A stretch of 64,000 nt of DNA. Source: Oceanisphaera marina (GTDB lineage Bacteria; Pseudomonadota; Gammaproteobacteria; Enterobacterales; Aeromonadaceae). The stretch is from positions 73,107 to 137,106 of the forward strand of contig NZ_BMKE01000006.1 of NCBI RefSeq assembly GCF_014643915.1. The letters run 5' to 3'. Position 1 is the stretch's first letter. The number at the start of each line of letters is the position of its first letter. Shown one piece after another: positions 50,348 through 61,791 of the stretch. The position numbers were made by a program, and so were the translations under genes. The notes under the pieces were generated by a model, which saw only the letters and a list, made by a program, of their open reading frames with translations, was not told the origin of the DNA and searched no databases.

Positions 50348-52300
50348 TTGAGTGACATGGCGAAAAATTTGATCCTGTGGTTGGTCATAGCCGTGGTGTT
50401 GATGTCGGTATTCCAGAGCTTTAGCCCAAGCGAGCCGAGTGGACGCCAGGTGGACTACACCACTTTTGTACAGGAAGTAGCCCAAGGGCAAATTCGTGAA
50501 GTACGCATGGACGGTAAAACCGTTAACGGTGTCAAGCGCAGTGGTGATCGATTCACGACCATTCTGCCAGCACAAGATCCGCAGCTGCTGAACGATTTGT
50601 TGAATAATAACGTGCGAGTGGTGGGTGAAAAGCCAGAAGAACCCAGCCTGCTGACGTCCATCTTTATTTCATGGTTCCCCATGCTGTTGCTGATTGGCGT
50701 GTGGATATTCTTCATGCGTCAAATGCAAGGCGGTGGTGGCGGTAAAGGCGCCATGAGCTTTGGCAAGAGCAAGGCTCGCTTGATGGGCGAAGACCAGATC
50801 AAGACCACGTTTGCCGATGTAGCGGGTTGTGATGAAGCCAAGGAAGACGTGGCCGAGCTGGTTGATTACCTGCGCGACCCCAGCCACTTCCAGAAGCTGG
50901 GTGGCCGTATTCCTACGGGTATTTTGCTGGTAGGCCCTCCGGGTACCGGTAAAACCCTGCTGGCCAAGGCCATTGCCGGTGAAGCCAAGGTGCCTTTCTT
51001 TACCATTTCCGGCTCCGATTTCGTGGAAATGTTTGTCGGTGTGGGTGCTTCCCGTGTGCGTGACATGTTCGAGCAGGCGAAGAAGTCGGCCCCTTGTATT
51101 ATTTTTATCGATGAAATAGATGCGGTCGGCCGTCAGCGTGGTGCCGGTTTGGGCGGTGGTCACGATGAACGTGAGCAAACCCTGAACCAGATGCTGGTGG
51201 AAATGGACGGCTTTGAAGGTAACGAAGGTGTGATCGTGGTGGCGGCAACCAACCGTCCCGACGTATTGGACCCTGCGTTATTGCGTCCGGGTCGTTTTGA
51301 CCGCCAGGTCGTGGTAGGCCTGCCCGATGTGCGGGGTCGTGAACAGATCCTTAAAGTGCACATGCGTCGCGTACCGCTGGGAGACGACGTTCAGGCCAGT
51401 GTTATTGCCCGTGGTACCCCGGGTTTCAGTGGTGCCGATCTGGCCAACCTGGTAAACGAGGCTGCCTTGTTTGCTGCTCGTTCATCGCGCCGCCTGGTGT
51501 CGATGGAAGAGTTTGAAAAAGCGAAAGACAAGATCATGATGGGTGCCGAGCGCCGCTCCATGGTGATGTCCGAGGAAGAGAAAGCCATGACCGCCTATCA
51601 CGAAGCGGGCCATGCCATCGTGGGGCGGGTCGTTCCCGAGCACGATCCTGTATACAAGGTCTCTATCATTCCTCGCGGCCGCGCCCTGGGTGTTACCATG
51701 TACTTGCCAGAGCGCGACCGTTTCAGCTACAGCAAGCAGCATCTGGAGTCCATGATTTCCAGCTTGTATGGCGGTCGTCTGGCAGAAGAAATCATTTATG
51801 GTTTCGACAAGGTTACCACGGGAGCTTCCAACGACATCGAGCGTGCTACCGACATTGCGCACAAGATGGTTACTCAATGGGGTCTGTCGGAAAAGCTGGG
51901 TCCTTTGCTGTATGCGGATGAAGAAGGCGAAGTCTTCCTCGGTCGCACGGCGGCCAAGGTCAAGCATATGTCCGACGAAACCGCCAAGTTGATTGATGAG
52001 GAAGTAAAAGGTCTCATCGAGCGTAACTTCCAGCGCGCCAAGCAGATACTGATGGACAACATCGATATTCTGCATGCCATGAAAGACGCACTGATGAAGT
52101 ACGAGACTATCGATGCCAAGCAAATCGATGATTTGATGGCACGCCGCCAGGTACGGGCGCCGGCAGACTGGGTAGAAGAGTCTGACGACAAACCTAAAGG
52201 CCCAACCGCCAGTACCGGTGACCAGGACGAAAACAAAGCCGATGAGCCCAAGGCTGGCGCAGCGGATTTGAATAAGCCGGGTGATGTCACCAACAACTAA
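50348..52300 (+). CDS. ftsH: ATP-dependent zinc metalloprotease FtsH
   Basis: A 650-residue inner-membrane AAA+ protease that degrades LpxC, sigma-32 and misassembled membrane proteins. Two helices (5-22 and 102-122) flank a periplasmic domain. Walker A GPPGTGKT is at 196-203, the zinc site HEAGH at 418-422. The start is probably TTG at 50348, eight bases after GAGG; an ATG three codons later gives MAKNLIL and is the alternative. It follows rlmE; a terminator lies after the stop. Confidence 0.97.
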   Translation: MSDMAKNLILWLVIAVVLMSVFQSFSPSEPSGRQVDYTTFVQEVAQGQIREVRMDGKTVNGVKRSGDRFTTILPAQDPQLLNDLLNNNVRVVGEKPEEPSLLTSIFISWFPMLLLIGVWIFFMRQMQGGGGGKGAMSFGKSKARLMGEDQIKTTFADVAGCDEAKEDVAELVDYLRDPSHFQKLGGRIPTGILLVGPPGTGKTLLAKAIAGEAKVPFFTISGSDFVEMFVGVGASRVRDMFEQAKKSAPCIIFIDEIDAVGRQRGAGLGGGHDEREQTLNQMLVEMDGFEGNEGVIVVAATNRPDVLDPALLRPGRFDRQVVVGLPDVRGREQILKVHMRRVPLGDDVQASVIARGTPGFSGADLANLVNEAALFAARSSRRLVSMEEFEKAKDKIMMGAERRSMVMSEEEKAMTAYHEAGHAIVGRVVPEHDPVYKVSIIPRGRALGVTMYLPERDRFSYSKQHLESMISSLYGGRLAEEIIYGFDKVTTGASNDIERATDIAHKMVTQWGLSEKLGPLLYADEEGEVFLGRTAAKVKHMSDETAKLIDEEVKGLIERNFQRAKQILMDNIDILHAMKDALMKYETIDAKQIDDLMARRQVRAPADWVEESDDKPKGPTASTGDQDENKADEPKAGAADLNKPGDVTNN

Positions 52301-52317
52301 TATTTTATGATAAATTA

Positions 52318-52349
52318 AGCCCCGAACATCCTCTGTTCGGGGCTTTTTA
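52318..52349 (+). terminator. intrinsic terminator of rlmE-ftsH
   Basis: AGCCCCGAACA / TGTTCGGGGCT perfect stem, five-base loop, then TTTTATTTT. Confidence 0.93.
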
Positions 52350-52369
52350 TTTTGTGGGAACCTGCCGTT

Positions 52370-53203
52370 ATGCTGTTATCGAGTGCATCCAGAAGTTTGG
52401 ACCTGTCTTCTCCCTGTATCATGGGGATCTTGAATCTGACCCCCGATTCTTTCTCGGACGGCGGGCAATTCGTTGGTAAAGACCTTGGCTTGCATCATGC
52501 CGTGCAGATGGTTAAAGACGGCGCCACCCTGATTGATGTCGGTGGTGAGTCGACCCGTCCGGGGGCCGATGCGGTCAGCGAACAACAAGAGCTGGACAGA
52601 GTCATCCCCGTGATAGAATTGCTGCGCCAGGAATTGGACTGCTGGATATCGATTGATACCAGCAAGGCGACAGTGATGCGCGAAGCGGTCAAGGCCGGGG
52701 CCGACTTGATTAACGATATCAGGGCACTGCGGGAGCCCAACGCCCTGCAGGCTGCGGCCGAAAGCGGCGCGGCTATTTGTCTGATGCACATGCAGGGGCA
52801 GCCCAGAACCATGCAGCAGGCGCCGGATTATAACGACGTGACGGCGGAGGTCATGGCATTTTTGCAACAACGGCTGCAGGTGTGTGAGCAAGCAGGTATT
52901 CCGCGCGAACGAATTTGCCTGGATCCGGGTTATGGTTTTGGTAAACAACTGGAACACAACTATGAATTGCTGGGCAAGGTGGGGCAGTTACATCAGCTGG
53001 GTCTGCCTTTGCTGGCGGGAATGTCGCGCAAGTCGATGCTGGGGCAATTGCTGGGTCGGGAAGTAGACCAACGTCTGGCGGGAGGCCTGGCTGCGCATTT
53101 ATTTGCGCTGAGTCAGGGTGTACACATACTGCGGGTGCATGATGTAAAAGAAATGGCGGATGCCATGAGAGTATGGCAACAGGCCAGGCACTATCAGGGA
53201 TAA
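52370..53203 (+). CDS. folP: dihydropteroate synthase
   Basis: A 277-residue TIM-barrel enzyme that joins p-aminobenzoate to hydroxymethyl-dihydropterin diphosphate in folate synthesis, the sulfonamide target. Signatures: [15 protein letters not shown] at 18-32, [28 protein letters not shown] and [10 protein letters not shown] chose the ATG at 52370; the earlier in-frame ATG at 52352 is in the terminator shoulder. It is four bases upstream of glmM, so they are co-transcribed, as in E. coli. Confidence 0.95.
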   Translation: MLLSSASRSLDLSSPCIMGILNLTPDSFSDGGQFVGKDLGLHHAVQMVKDGATLIDVGGESTRPGADAVSEQQELDRVIPVIELLRQELDCWISIDTSKATVMREAVKAGADLINDIRALREPNALQAAAESGAAICLMHMQGQPRTMQQAPDYNDVTAEVMAFLQQRLQVCEQAGIPRERICLDPGYGFGKQLEHNYELLGKVGQLHQLGLPLLAGMSRKSMLGQLLGREVDQRLAGGLAAHLFALSQGVHILRVHDVKEMADAMRVWQQARHYQG

Positions 53204-53207
53204 TATA

Positions 53208-54551
53208 ATGAGCAGAAAATATTTTGGTACCGACGGCATACGCGGCCGGGTAGGGGACTATCCGATTACGCCAGAATTTGTCATGAAGTTGGGTTGGGCC
53301 GCCGGCAAGGTGTTGTCCAAAACCGGCACAAAAAAAGTATTGATTGGTAAAGACACCCGAATTTCCGGTTACATGCTGGAGTCGGCCCTGGAAGCTGGCT
53401 TGTCTGCGGCAGGCTTGCAAGCGGCCTTGCTGGGCCCTATGCCCACGCCGGCCATTGCCTATTTGACCCGTACCTTCCGGGCCGAAGCCGGTATCGTGAT
53501 CAGCGCATCACACAATCCTTATTACGATAACGGCATCAAGTTTTTCTCTCACGACGGCACCAAGCTGCCCGATGAGGTTGAGCTGGCCATAGAAGCCATG
53601 CTGGATCAGCCGATGGACTGCGTGCCTTCCGAGCAACTGGGCAAAGCTAGCCGCATCAATGATGCCGCCGGTCGTTACATCGAATTTTGCAAAAGCACCT
53701 TTCCGTCCGAAATGCACCTGGATGGTCTGACCATGGTGATCGACTGTGCTCATGGCGCCACCTATCACATAGCGCCGGCGGTATTTGAAGAGCTGGGTGC
53801 CAAGGTGATCCGCATCGGCGGGCAACCCAACGGCATCAATATTAACGACAAGGTGGGCTCTACCGCCCCCGAGGCTTTGATTGCCGCGGTGCAAGAACAT
53901 GGCGCCGATCTGGGTATCGCCTTTGACGGCGATGGTGATCGTTTGGCCATGGTCGATCACACCGGCGCCTTGTTGGACGGCGACCAGCTGCTATACATAA
54001 TGGCGCAGGATGCGGTCAAGCGGGGCGCGCTGGGTGGCGGCGTGGTCGGTACCTTGATGACCAATATGGCGCTGGAATTGGCGCTGGCAAAGCAGGATAT
54101 TCAGTTTGTGCGCGCCAAGGTCGGGGATCGCTATGTGCTGGAACAATTGAAGCTGCACGGCTGGAAGCTGGGCGGTGAAAACTCGGGCCATATTATCAGT
54201 CTGGATCACAACACCACCGGAGACGGCATAGTGGCGGCATTGCAGGTGCTGCGTGTAATGGTGGATGGCAATCACAGCTTGCAAAGCCTGGGTCAATTGC
54301 TGCCTCTCTACCCCCAGGTGCTGAATAATGTGCGTTTTCAGGCGGGTACCGATCCCCTCAATAACAGCGAAGTAAAACGCCGAGTGGTGATTGCCGAGCA
54401 GGAACTGGCTGGCGAAGGCCGGGTATTGCTGCGTAAATCGGGTACCGAACCCTTGATCCGGGTGATGGTGGAAGGTGCCGAGTTGGAACAGGTAAGCCGT
54501 TTGGCGCAATATATTGCCGATGCCATACCAGCAGCAAAGGCCGTAAGCTGA
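53208..54551 (+). CDS. glmM: phosphoglucosamine mutase
   Basis: A 447-residue enzyme converting glucosamine-6-phosphate to glucosamine-1-phosphate for UDP-GlcNAc, thus peptidoglycan and LPS. The phosphoserine loop [15 protein letters not shown] places the active Ser at residue 101. The metal loop [11 protein letters not shown] and the sugar loop GGENSGHII follow, with the phosphate-binding [14 protein letters not shown] at the end. Length matches E. coli GlmM (445). Its TGA lies in the first unit of a heptamer repeat array. Confidence 0.97.
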   Translation: MSRKYFGTDGIRGRVGDYPITPEFVMKLGWAAGKVLSKTGTKKVLIGKDTRISGYMLESALEAGLSAAGLQAALLGPMPTPAIAYLTRTFRAEAGIVISASHNPYYDNGIKFFSHDGTKLPDEVELAIEAMLDQPMDCVPSEQLGKASRINDAAGRYIEFCKSTFPSEMHLDGLTMVIDCAHGATYHIAPAVFEELGAKVIRIGGQPNGININDKVGSTAPEALIAAVQEHGADLGIAFDGDGDRLAMVDHTGALLDGDQLLYIMAQDAVKRGALGGGVVGTLMTNMALELALAKQDIQFVRAKVGDRYVLEQLKLHGWKLGGENSGHIISLDHNTTGDGIVAALQVLRVMVDGNHSLQSLGQLLPLYPQVLNNVRFQAGTDPLNNSEVKRRVVIAEQELAGEGRVLLRKSGTEPLIRVMVEGAELEQVSRLAQYIADAIPAAKAVS

Positions 54552-54573
54552 CAGGTTACGGCTTCCAGCTTTA
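54546..54573 (+). repeat. heptamer array (4 units) at the glmM 3' end
   Basis: In phase on the plus strand: AGCTGAC, AGGTTAC, GGCTTCC, AGCTTTA. The TGA stop of glmM is inside the first unit. Confidence 0.6.
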
Positions 54574-54670
54574 AAAACGGTTGTAGAATCATCTTATTGC
54601 TGTCTTTTCGCTCACTCGCACGGTTTTTTGAAAATTGCGCTTGTATCCGATGAACCGTATGGCTAGTATT

Positions 54671-54704
54671 AGCCCCGCTCCGGACAGTAGTCTGATGCGG
54701 GGCT
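54671..54704 (+). other. hairpin upstream of secG
   Basis: AGCCCCGC / GCGGGGCT stem enclosing a smaller GGAC/GTC(T) hairpin, without a T-run. It ends 25 bases before the secG ATG. It may be a weak terminator or a 5' stabilising structure of the secG mRNA. Confidence 0.45.
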
Positions 54705-54729
54705 CAGACGTCAAGCAAAGGTATAGCTG

Positions 54730-55077
54730 ATGTACGAAATTCTTTTAGTGGTGTATCTGCTTATCGCATTGACCTTAATCGGTCTGGTGTTGATTCAGCA
54801 AGGCAAGGGTGCCGATATGGGCGCTTCCTTCGGAGCAGGTGCTTCCAATACAGTTTTTGGCTCTAGTGGCTCTGGTAACTTCTTAACGAAAGCAACCACG
54901 CTACTTGCAGCTGGCTTCTTTGTGGTTAGTCTGGCTCTGGGTAACTTATCCAGCAACAGCACCAAACAAGGAAGTGAATGGGAAGACCTTTCTGTACCTA
55001 CAGTGGAAGAAAGTGTTATCCCGGGTGATGTACCTGTTAACGCGACTCATAACGATAACAGCGACGTACCCGAATAA
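54730..55077 (+). CDS. secG: protein-export membrane protein SecG
   Basis: A 115-residue subunit of the SecYEG translocon. Two hydrophobic helices are visible (about 2-22 and 53-72), with the conserved loop LIQQGKGADMGASFGAGASNTVFGSSGSGNFLTKATT between them. The hydrophilic tail is variable as in the family. A tRNA-Leu gene starts 10 bases after its stop, the same order as E. coli secG-leuU. Confidence 0.96.
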   Translation: MYEILLVVYLLIALTLIGLVLIQQGKGADMGASFGAGASNTVFGSSGSGNFLTKATTLLAAGFFVVSLALGNLSSNSTKQGSEWEDLSVPTVEESVIPGDVPVNATHNDNSDVPE

Positions 55078-55087
55078 AATAGTTTTT

Positions 55088-55174
55088 GCCGAGGTGGTGG
55101 AATTGGTAGACACGCTATCTTGAGGGGGTAGTGCCTGTATGGGCGTGCGGGTTCAAGTCCCGCTCTCGGCACCA
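55088..55174 (+). tRNA. leuU: tRNA-Leu (GAG)
   Basis: An 87-nt class II tRNA beginning GCCGAGGTGGTGGAATTGG and ending in encoded CCA. The acceptor pairs GCCGAG with CTCGGC. Anticodon GAG is at 55122-55124 in the loop TTGAGGG. A long variable arm and GGTTCAAGTCC T-arm are present. Its position after secG matches E. coli leuU. Confidence 0.97.
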
Positions 55175-55232
55175 TGATTAAGTTAAGTTGTACTTTAAGT
55201 TCAAATTAACTATAATTTTGTACGTTTTCGGA

Positions 55233-55309
<77 letters not shown>

Positions 55310-55408
55310 AATCCTCACGGTTATTGCATTTGTTATAATAATCAAGGTTATATAACAATAAATGCGATAAACGGTTGTCGAAAGACAACAGTCAGGGTAC
55401 AGATGAAT

Positions 55409-55436
55409 AGCCCCGATTTGAAGATCGGGGCTTTTT
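55409..55436 (+). terminator. intrinsic terminator after metY
   Basis: AGCCCCGAT / ATCGGGGCT stem with six-base loop and TTTTTG. First of two back-to-back terminators ahead of rimP. Confidence 0.9.
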
Positions 55437-55479
55437 GTTATCTGCACTTCAGCGCCAATTGCATTGGTGCACATTCACT

Positions 55480-55499
55480 GGGCTGCGAGCCCTTTTTTT
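55480..55499 (+). terminator. second terminator/attenuator directly before rimP
   Basis: GGGCT-GCG-AGCCC followed by seven T, ending only about 5 bases before the GGAGGGG ribosome site of rimP. Transcripts from metY must pass both this and the terminator at 55409 to reach nusA-infB. Confidence 0.75.
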
Positions 55500-55517
55500 G
55501 TTTTCGGAGGGGTAGCT

Positions 55518-55976
55518 TTGGCTACATTGGAACAACGATTGACCGAGATGCTGACAGAGCCGGTAGAGGCTCTGGGCTTTGAATTGCTGGGGCTCGAGTT
55601 CGTGCGCGCCGGCCGGCATTCGACCTTGCGTTTGTATATCGACCATGAAAACGGTATTGAAGTAACTGATTGTGCCGAGGTAAGTCGGCAAGTAAGTGCC
55701 GTGTTAGATGTGGAAGATCCCATTTCTACCGAATATGATCTGGAAGTGTCTTCTCCGGGTATGGCTCGCCCCCTGTTCAAGCCGGCTCATTATCAGGCCA
55801 TTATTGGCCAGCAGGTAGAATTATCCCTGCGTATGGCGGTGAACAACCGTCGTAAACTGAGCGGACTTCTGGTGGCGGTAGACGACACCATGATCAGTCT
55901 GGAGGTGGAAGGAACCGTGTTTCCCGTCGCCTTCGCTAATATCCAAAAAGCACATCTGGTTCCGAACTTTGACTAA
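55518..55976 (+). CDS. rimP: ribosome maturation factor RimP
   Basis: A 152-residue factor needed for 30S maturation. The N-terminal domain reads [25 protein letters not shown] and [32 protein letters not shown], the Sm-like C-terminal domain starts after [15 protein letters not shown] chose a TTG start at 55518 with GGAGGGG upstream, giving the conserved (M)ATLEQRL; upstream in-frame codons lie in the attenuator hairpin. nusA follows after 14 bases. Confidence 0.95.
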   Translation: MATLEQRLTEMLTEPVEALGFELLGLEFVRAGRHSTLRLYIDHENGIEVTDCAEVSRQVSAVLDVEDPISTEYDLEVSSPGMARPLFKPAHYQAIIGQQVELSLRMAVNNRRKLSGLLVAVDDTMISLEVEGTVFPVAFANIQKAHLVPNFD

Positions 55977-55990
55977 CGAGGCGGTCGGAC

Positions 55991-57493
55991 ATGAATAAAG
56001 AAATATTGCTGGTGGTTGATGCCGTTTCTAACGAAAAGGCTGTGCCTCGCGAAAAGATTTTTGAGGCGCTGGAAACCGCGCTGGCTACGGCCACAAAAAA
56101 GAAATATGAAGGTGAGATACTGGTACGAGTCGAAATTGATCGTAAGAGTGGCAACTTTGAAACCTTCCGTCGCTGGCAAGTCGTGGCTGATCAGGACTCC
56201 CTGACCAACCCCTACGGCGAAATCACGCTAGAGGCAGCTCAGATTGATGAGCCCGAGATTCAGATTGGCGATTTTGTCGAAGATGAAATCGACTCGGTCA
56301 CCTTCGACAGGATCACCACCCAAACGGCCAAGCAGGTTATCGTACAGAAAGTACGTGAAGCCGAGCGCATGCAGGTGGTGGAGCAGTTCAAGGATCAGGA
56401 AGGCGAAATTATTACCGGTGTGGTGAAAAAGGCCACTCGTGATAACGTCATTCTGGATCTGGGCAATAACGCCGAGGCCGTTATCTTCCGTGAAGATATG
56501 CTGCCCCGGGAAACGTTCCGCAGCGGCGACCGTGTACGTGGTTTGTTGTATGCCGTTCGCCCGGAAGCTCGTGGTGCTCAGCTGTTCGTCAGCCGCAGCA
56601 ACCCCGATTTCCTGAAAGAACTGTTTCGCATCGAAGTGCCGGAAATCGGTGAAGAGATTATCGAAATCATGGGTGCCGCCCGTGATCCAAGCAGCCGTGC
56701 CAAAATTGCGGTTAAAACCAACGACAGACGTATCGATCCTATCGGTGCCTGTGTGGGTATGCGCGGTGCGCGAGTGCAGGCCGTATCGGGTGAACTGAAC
56801 GGTGAGCGTGTTGATATCGTGCTGTGGGATGATAATCCTGCGCAGTTTGTGATCAACGCCATGGCACCGGCAGACGTGGCCTCTATCATCGTCGATGAAG
56901 ATGCTCACTCCATGGATATTGCCGTGGAATCAGGCAATCTGGCACAAGCTATCGGCCGTAATGGTCAAAACGTACGTTTGGCGGCTCAGCTGACTGGCTG
57001 GGAACTGAACGTCATGACGGTAGAAGATTTGCAGAGCAAGCATCAGGTCGAAAGTGACAAGATCATCAATCTCTTTATCCAGCACCTGGATGTCGACGAT
57101 GATTTTGCCGCGCTACTGATGGAAGAAGGCTTTTCCTCACTGGAAGAAATTGCCTATGTGCCTGTCAGCGAGCTGTTGAGCGTGGAAGGCCTGGATGAAG
57201 ACATGGTGGAGGAGCTGCGTAATCGTGCCAAGGATGCCCTGACCACTCGGGCGTTAGCGCAAGAAGAATCATTCGAAGGGGTTGAGCCGGCAGAGGATCT
57301 GCTCGCACTGCCCTCCATGACCCGGGAGCTGGCGTATTCGCTTGCCGCCCGAGGTGTTGCGGATCTGGAACAACTGGCAGAGCAGGGCATTGACGACCTT
57401 GAAGGAATTGAAGGTCTTGATGAAGCCCTGGCAGGGGAGCTGATTATGGCGGCCCGTAATATCTGTTGGTTTGGAGACCAGACCGAAGAATAA
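55991..57493 (+). CDS. nusA: transcription termination/antitermination factor NusA
   Basis: A 500-residue RNA-polymerase-bound factor that controls pausing, termination and antitermination. Domains: N-terminal polymerase-binding region (1-130), S1 (about 135-200, [20 protein letters not shown]), two KH domains (about 205-345, with [14 protein letters not shown] and [15 protein letters not shown]), and two acidic repeats (about 365-490) that end the E. coli-type protein. It is in the rimP-nusA-infB operon. Confidence 0.97.
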   Translation: MNKEILLVVDAVSNEKAVPREKIFEALETALATATKKKYEGEILVRVEIDRKSGNFETFRRWQVVADQDSLTNPYGEITLEAAQIDEPEIQIGDFVEDEIDSVTFDRITTQTAKQVIVQKVREAERMQVVEQFKDQEGEIITGVVKKATRDNVILDLGNNAEAVIFREDMLPRETFRSGDRVRGLLYAVRPEARGAQLFVSRSNPDFLKELFRIEVPEIGEEIIEIMGAARDPSSRAKIAVKTNDRRIDPIGACVGMRGARVQAVSGELNGERVDIVLWDDNPAQFVINAMAPADVASIIVDEDAHSMDIAVESGNLAQAIGRNGQNVRLAAQLTGWELNVMTVEDLQSKHQVESDKIINLFIQHLDVDDDFAALLMEEGFSSLEEIAYVPVSELLSVEGLDEDMVEELRNRAKDALTTRALAQEESFEGVEPAEDLLALPSMTRELAYSLAARGVADLEQLAEQGIDDLEGIEGLDEALAGELIMAARNICWFGDQTEE

Positions 57494-57512
57494 GATCAGC
57501 GGAGGTAAATGA

Positions 57513-60203
57513 ATGGCAGAAGTTACATTATCGCAGCTCGCCAGCGACATAGACACATCGGTTGACCGTCTCGTTCAGCAGTTTCGCGAAGCCGGCATGG
57601 AAAAATCAACCGGTGATACCGTATCGGAATCCGAAAAGGCCGATTTGCTGACATATTTAAAGAAGCAGCACGGCGCTGAGGGAAAAGAACCCAAGCGGAT
57701 GACGCTGCAGCGTAAAACCATGAGCACCTTGAACGTGCCCGTGGTAGGTGGTAAGAGCAAGGCTGTTCAGGTTGAAGTGCGCAAGAAGCGTACCTACGTA
57801 AGACGCGACACGGCTGAAGAGCTGGAGCGTCAGCAAGCAGAAGAGCAGGCCCGTCTGGAAGCAGAAGCGCAGGCTCGTCGTGAGACCGAAGAGCAAGTTA
57901 AGCGTGAAGCCGAAGAAAAGGCCAAGCGTGAGGCGCAAGAAAAAGCCAAGCGTGACGCGGAAGAAAAAGTCCGCCAGGCTCAGCTGCAAGCTCAGAACAC
58001 CAAAGAGCAGGGGGCAACCCCCAAAAGCAAAGAGCAGAAAAAGGTGGACGATATGGCCAAGAGCGAAGCAGAAAAGTTGAAGCAGCAGCGTGAGCAAGAA
58101 GTCTTGCGCAAGGCCGAGCTGGATGCACAGAAAAAAGCGGAAGAAGTACGCAAGCTGGCAGAAGAGAACGAAAAGCGCTGGGCAGAAGAAGCCGCAGCGA
58201 AGAAGCCGGAAGATGCCGACTATCATGTAATGACCAATGCTCACGCCAAGGCCGCAGAAGACGAAGCGGATAAAAGCGAAGAGCAGAAAGCGCGCCGCAG
58301 CACTGGCGGCAAGAAGCGCAAGGGCGGCAAGAACAAAGAAGATCGCGAAAATCGCGAAAGCCGCAACGAGCGTCTGCGTAAAGGCAAGCGCGCCAAGGTG
58401 ATGATGCCCAACTCAATGAAGCACGGCTTCCAGAAGCCGGCGCAAGTGGTTAACCGCGACGTTGAGATTGGTGAAACCGTGACCGTGGCCGAACTGGCCA
58501 ATAAAATGGCCGTCAAGGGTGCCGCCGTCATCAAGGTGATGATGAAAATGGGTGCCATGGCGACTATCAACCAGGTGATTGACCAGGAAACTGCCCAACT
58601 GGTAGCGGAAGAAATGGGTCACAAGGTGATTCTGCGTCGTGAAAACGAGCTGGAGCAGCACGTGCTGTCAGACCGTGATACCGATGCCGAACGTCAGACT
58701 CGTGCTCCTGTCGTAACCATCATGGGTCACGTTGACCACGGTAAAACCTCGACGCTGGATTATATCCGCCGCGCCAAGGTGGCCTCTGGTGAAGCCGGTG
58801 GTATTACCCAGCACATAGGTGCTTATCACGTAGAAACCGAGAACGGTATTATTACCTTCCTGGATACCCCTGGACACGCGGCCTTTACTTCCATGCGTGC
58901 TCGTGGTGCCAGTGCGACCGACATCGTGATTCTGGTGGTGGCTGCGGACGATGGCGTTATGCCACAGACCGTAGAAGCGATTCAACACGCAAAAGCGGCG
59001 AATGTGCCCCTGATTGTTGCCGTCAACAAGATGGACAAGCCGGAAGCGGATATCGATCGCGTCAAGAGCGAGCTGTCTCAGCACGGCGTGATGTCCGAAG
59101 ATTGGGGTGGCGAAAACATGTTCACCTTTATTTCGGCCAAAACCGGCCAGGGCATTGATGAACTGCTGGAAGCCATTCTGCTGCAGGCGGAAATACTGGA
59201 GCTGAAAGCAATCTACGACGGTATGGCGTCAGGTGTGGTTATCGAGTCTCGCCTCGACAAGGGCCGTGGTCCGGTTGCTACCGTACTGGTACAGGAAGGT
59301 ACCTTGAACCAGGGCGATATCGTGCTCTGTGGTCTTGAGTATGGCCGAGTACGTGCCATGCGTGACGAGCTGGGCCGTGACATCAAGTCAGCCGGTCCGT
59401 CTATTCCGGTAGAAATACTGGGGCTGTCCGGCGTGCCCGCTGCAGGCGATGAAGCCACAGTGGTACGTGACGAGAAAAAGGCCCGTGAAGTGGCACTTTA
59501 TCGTCAAGGCAAGTTCCGTGATGTGAAATTGGCCCGTCAACAGACTGCCAAGCTTGAAAACATGTTTGCCAACATGGAAGAGGGCGAAGTTGCCGAAGTG
59601 AACCTGGTACTGAAAGCCGATGTACAGGGTTCCATTGAAGCGATTTCCGACTCCTTGCAAAAGCTGTCTACCGACGAAGTCAAGGTCAAGATCATCGGCT
59701 CTGGTGTGGGTGGAATTACCGAAACCGACGCCAGCCTGGCGGCGGCATCCAATGCCATCATTCTTGGCTTTAACGTGCGTGCCGATGCCTCTGCTCGCAA
59801 GATGATTGAATCAGAAGATATCGATCTGCGTTACTACAGCGTTATCTATGAATTGCTGGACGAAGTGAAGCAGGCCATGACCGGCATGCTGGCACCGGAA
59901 TTCAAGCAGGAAATCATCGGTCTGGCCGAAGTTCGTGACGTGTTCCGCTCGCCCAAATTTGGTGCAGTGGCAGGTTGTATGGTCACCGAAGGTAACGTCA
60001 AGCGTAGCAACCCAATCCGGGTATTGCGTGACAACGTGGTTATTTACGAAGGCGAGCTGGAATCATTGCGCCGCTTTAAAGACGACATGCAAGAAGTGCG
60101 TAACGGCATGGAATGCGGTATCGCCGTGAAGAACTATAATGACGTACGTGTGGGTGACCAGATAGAAGTCTTCCAGATTATAGAAGTACAGCGCACCCTG
60201 TAA
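57513..60203 (+). CDS. infB: translation initiation factor IF-2
   Basis: An 896-residue GTPase that brings fMet-tRNA to the 30S subunit. The IF2-N domain ([20 protein letters not shown]) is followed by a long charged Lys/Glu/Ala coiled-coil stretch (about 90-300). The G domain starts with GHVDHGKT at 405-412, then DTPGHAAF and NKMDKPEA. Domains II-IV are complete, ending [10 protein letters not shown]. It follows nusA by 19 bases. Size is close to E. coli IF2-alpha (890). Confidence 0.98.
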   Translation: MAEVTLSQLASDIDTSVDRLVQQFREAGMEKSTGDTVSESEKADLLTYLKKQHGAEGKEPKRMTLQRKTMSTLNVPVVGGKSKAVQVEVRKKRTYVRRDTAEELERQQAEEQARLEAEAQARRETEEQVKREAEEKAKREAQEKAKRDAEEKVRQAQLQAQNTKEQGATPKSKEQKKVDDMAKSEAEKLKQQREQEVLRKAELDAQKKAEEVRKLAEENEKRWAEEAAAKKPEDADYHVMTNAHAKAAEDEADKSEEQKARRSTGGKKRKGGKNKEDRENRESRNERLRKGKRAKVMMPNSMKHGFQKPAQVVNRDVEIGETVTVAELANKMAVKGAAVIKVMMKMGAMATINQVIDQETAQLVAEEMGHKVILRRENELEQHVLSDRDTDAERQTRAPVVTIMGHVDHGKTSTLDYIRRAKVASGEAGGITQHIGAYHVETENGIITFLDTPGHAAFTSMRARGASATDIVILVVAADDGVMPQTVEAIQHAKAANVPLIVAVNKMDKPEADIDRVKSELSQHGVMSEDWGGENMFTFISAKTGQGIDELLEAILLQAEILELKAIYDGMASGVVIESRLDKGRGPVATVLVQEGTLNQGDIVLCGLEYGRVRAMRDELGRDIKSAGPSIPVEILGLSGVPAAGDEATVVRDEKKAREVALYRQGKFRDVKLARQQTAKLENMFANMEEGEVAEVNLVLKADVQGSIEAISDSLQKLSTDEVKVKIIGSGVGGITETDASLAAASNAIILGFNVRADASARKMIESEDIDLRYYSVIYELLDEVKQAMTGMLAPEFKQEIIGLAEVRDVFRSPKFGAVAGCMVTEGNVKRSNPIRVLRDNVVIYEGELESLRRFKDDMQEVRNGMECGIAVKNYNDVRVGDQIEVFQIIEVQRTL

Positions 60204-60295
60204 GGGCGACGCCGACCCAGGCTCTGGCCTGGGTCGAAAGAACGGCAGCTCCCATAGGCGAGCCGCTGCTCTTTTGTCACCTGATTTGATTTATT

Positions 60296-60319
60296 AAGGG
60301 GCCTGAAGGCTCCTTTTTT
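60296..60319 (+). terminator. intra-operon terminator-like hairpin between infB and rbfA
   Basis: AAGGGGCC / GGCTCCTT with one G-U pair, TGAA loop and TTTTTT, 17 bases before the rbfA ATG. It is likely a partial terminator or processing site inside the operon. Confidence 0.7.
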
Positions 60320-60336
60320 ATTGGGATAACAGCATT

Positions 60337-60753
60337 ATGGCTAGAGAATTCAGCCGCGCCCGCCGGGTTGGGCAGGAATTGCAAAAAGAAATTGCGATGA
60401 TACTGCAGCGGGAAATTAAAGATGATCGTCTGAAGCTGGTCACCGTATCCGGTGTCGAGTTAACCAAGGATCTGAGCACGGCCAAGGTGTTCGTCACCTT
60501 TTTGGAAAACGATCCGGAAAAAGTGAAGCAAGGCATGAAGGTATTGAAGGATGCCAGCGGCTTTATTCGCAGTCTGGTGGGTAAAGCCATGCGATTGCGT
60601 GTCACGCCCGAATTGCGCTTTGTTTACGATCAGAGCCTGGTGGAAGGCGTGCGTATTTCTACCTTGGTTTCCAGCACCATTGCCGAAGACAATCGTCGAC
60701 TACAAGAAAGTGGTCGCAGCGAAGAAGACCAAGATCAAGAGAAGAAGGATTAA
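60337..60753 (+). CDS. rbfA: 30S ribosome-binding factor RbfA
   Basis: A 138-residue KH-like factor for 16S 5'-end maturation and cold adaptation. Motifs: [49 protein letters not shown] and [21 protein letters not shown]. Length is close to E. coli RbfA (133), with an acidic/basic tail. It is two bases upstream of truB. Confidence 0.96.
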   Translation: MAREFSRARRVGQELQKEIAMILQREIKDDRLKLVTVSGVELTKDLSTAKVFVTFLENDPEKVKQGMKVLKDASGFIRSLVGKAMRLRVTPELRFVYDQSLVEGVRISTLVSSTIAEDNRRLQESGRSEEDQDQEKKD

Positions 60754-60755
60754 TC

Positions 60756-61691
60756 ATGGGGCGTCAGCGTCGATTTCGTGGTCGTGAAGTAGACGGCATA
60801 CTCTTGTTGGACAAGCCTGCGGGCATTACCTCTAACGATGCGTTGCAGCAGGTGAAGCGTATATATGCCGCTGCCAAAGCCGGGCACACCGGAGCCCTGG
60901 ATCCACTGGCTACCGGCATGCTGCCCATTTGTCTGGGCGAAGCGACCAAGTTTTCCCAGTTTTTGCTGGAAGCGGACAAGCGCTATCGGGTGGTGGCCAA
61001 GCTTGGGCTGCGTACCGATACCAGTGATGCCGATGGCGAAGTCGTTGAAACGCGACCGGTCAATGTCGCCACCGGGGATTTGATTGAGGCACTGGACCGT
61101 TTTCGTGGCCAGAGCGATCAAATACCGTCCATGTACTCCGCACTCAAGTATCAAGGCAAGCCCTTGTATCACTATGCCCGTGAAGGCATAGAAGTACCGC
61201 GAGAGTCTCGTCCCATCACAGTGTATGAGTTGACCCTGATACGTTTTGAAGGGGACGAAGTGGAGCTGGAAGTGCATTGCAGCAAAGGCACCTACATTCG
61301 TACCATAGTCGACGATCTGGGCGAAGTGCTGGGGTGTGGGGCTCACGTGACTGTGCTGCGTCGTTTGGCGGTAGCCAGTTATCCGGCCGAGCGCATGCTG
61401 ACCCTGGAGCAGCTGGAATGTATTCTTGAAAACTGCCGAGCGCAGGAGATAGCACCACGACTGGAGCTGGATCCCTTGCTGTTGCCCATGGATACCGCCG
61501 TGGCCAGCCTGCCGGAAGTCAATATGTCCGAACTGGTCGCCGGTTACATCAACCAGGGGCAGGCGGTACAGGTCTCGGGTGCACCGACTGATGGCCAGGT
61601 CAGAATGACCGTCGGCGAACAGCGCCTGTTTATTGGTGTCGGCGAAATTGACGATGACGGTAAAGTGGCACCCAAACGACTGGTGCGTTAA
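60756..61691 (+). CDS. truB: tRNA pseudouridine(55) synthase
   Basis: A 311-residue enzyme making Psi55 in the T-loop of tRNAs. The catalytic motif [23 protein letters not shown] has the Asp at residue 49. [19 protein letters not shown], the Ile-Pro-Ser-Met-Tyr-Ser-Ala-Leu-Lys segment and [12 protein letters not shown] are the other family blocks; a PUA-like C-terminus follows. AAGGA precedes the ATG. Second member of a cotranscribed rbfA-truB pair. Confidence 0.97.
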   Translation: MGRQRRFRGREVDGILLLDKPAGITSNDALQQVKRIYAAAKAGHTGALDPLATGMLPICLGEATKFSQFLLEADKRYRVVAKLGLRTDTSDADGEVVETRPVNVATGDLIEALDRFRGQSDQIPSMYSALKYQGKPLYHYAREGIEVPRESRPITVYELTLIRFEGDEVELEVHCSKGTYIRTIVDDLGEVLGCGAHVTVLRRLAVASYPAERMLTLEQLECILENCRAQEIAPRLELDPLLLPMDTAVASLPEVNMSELVAGYINQGQAVQVSGAPTDGQVRMTVGEQRLFIGVGEIDDDGKVAPKRLVR

Positions 61692-61752
61692 TGGCCCGTG
61701 CGCAGTTTGACCGGCGTTGAGCGACTCTTTTGCTGGCAGTGCCATTTTGTGG

Positions 61753-61780
61753 TTGCCAACACTCGCTTAACTGGTAGAAT
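61753..61780 (+). promoter_or_regulatory. rpsO promoter
   Basis: TTGCCA (61753-61758), a 16-base spacer and TAGAAT (61775-61780), about 70 bases before the rpsO ATG. Confidence 0.8.
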
Positions 61781-61791
61781 GCGCAGCTCGC

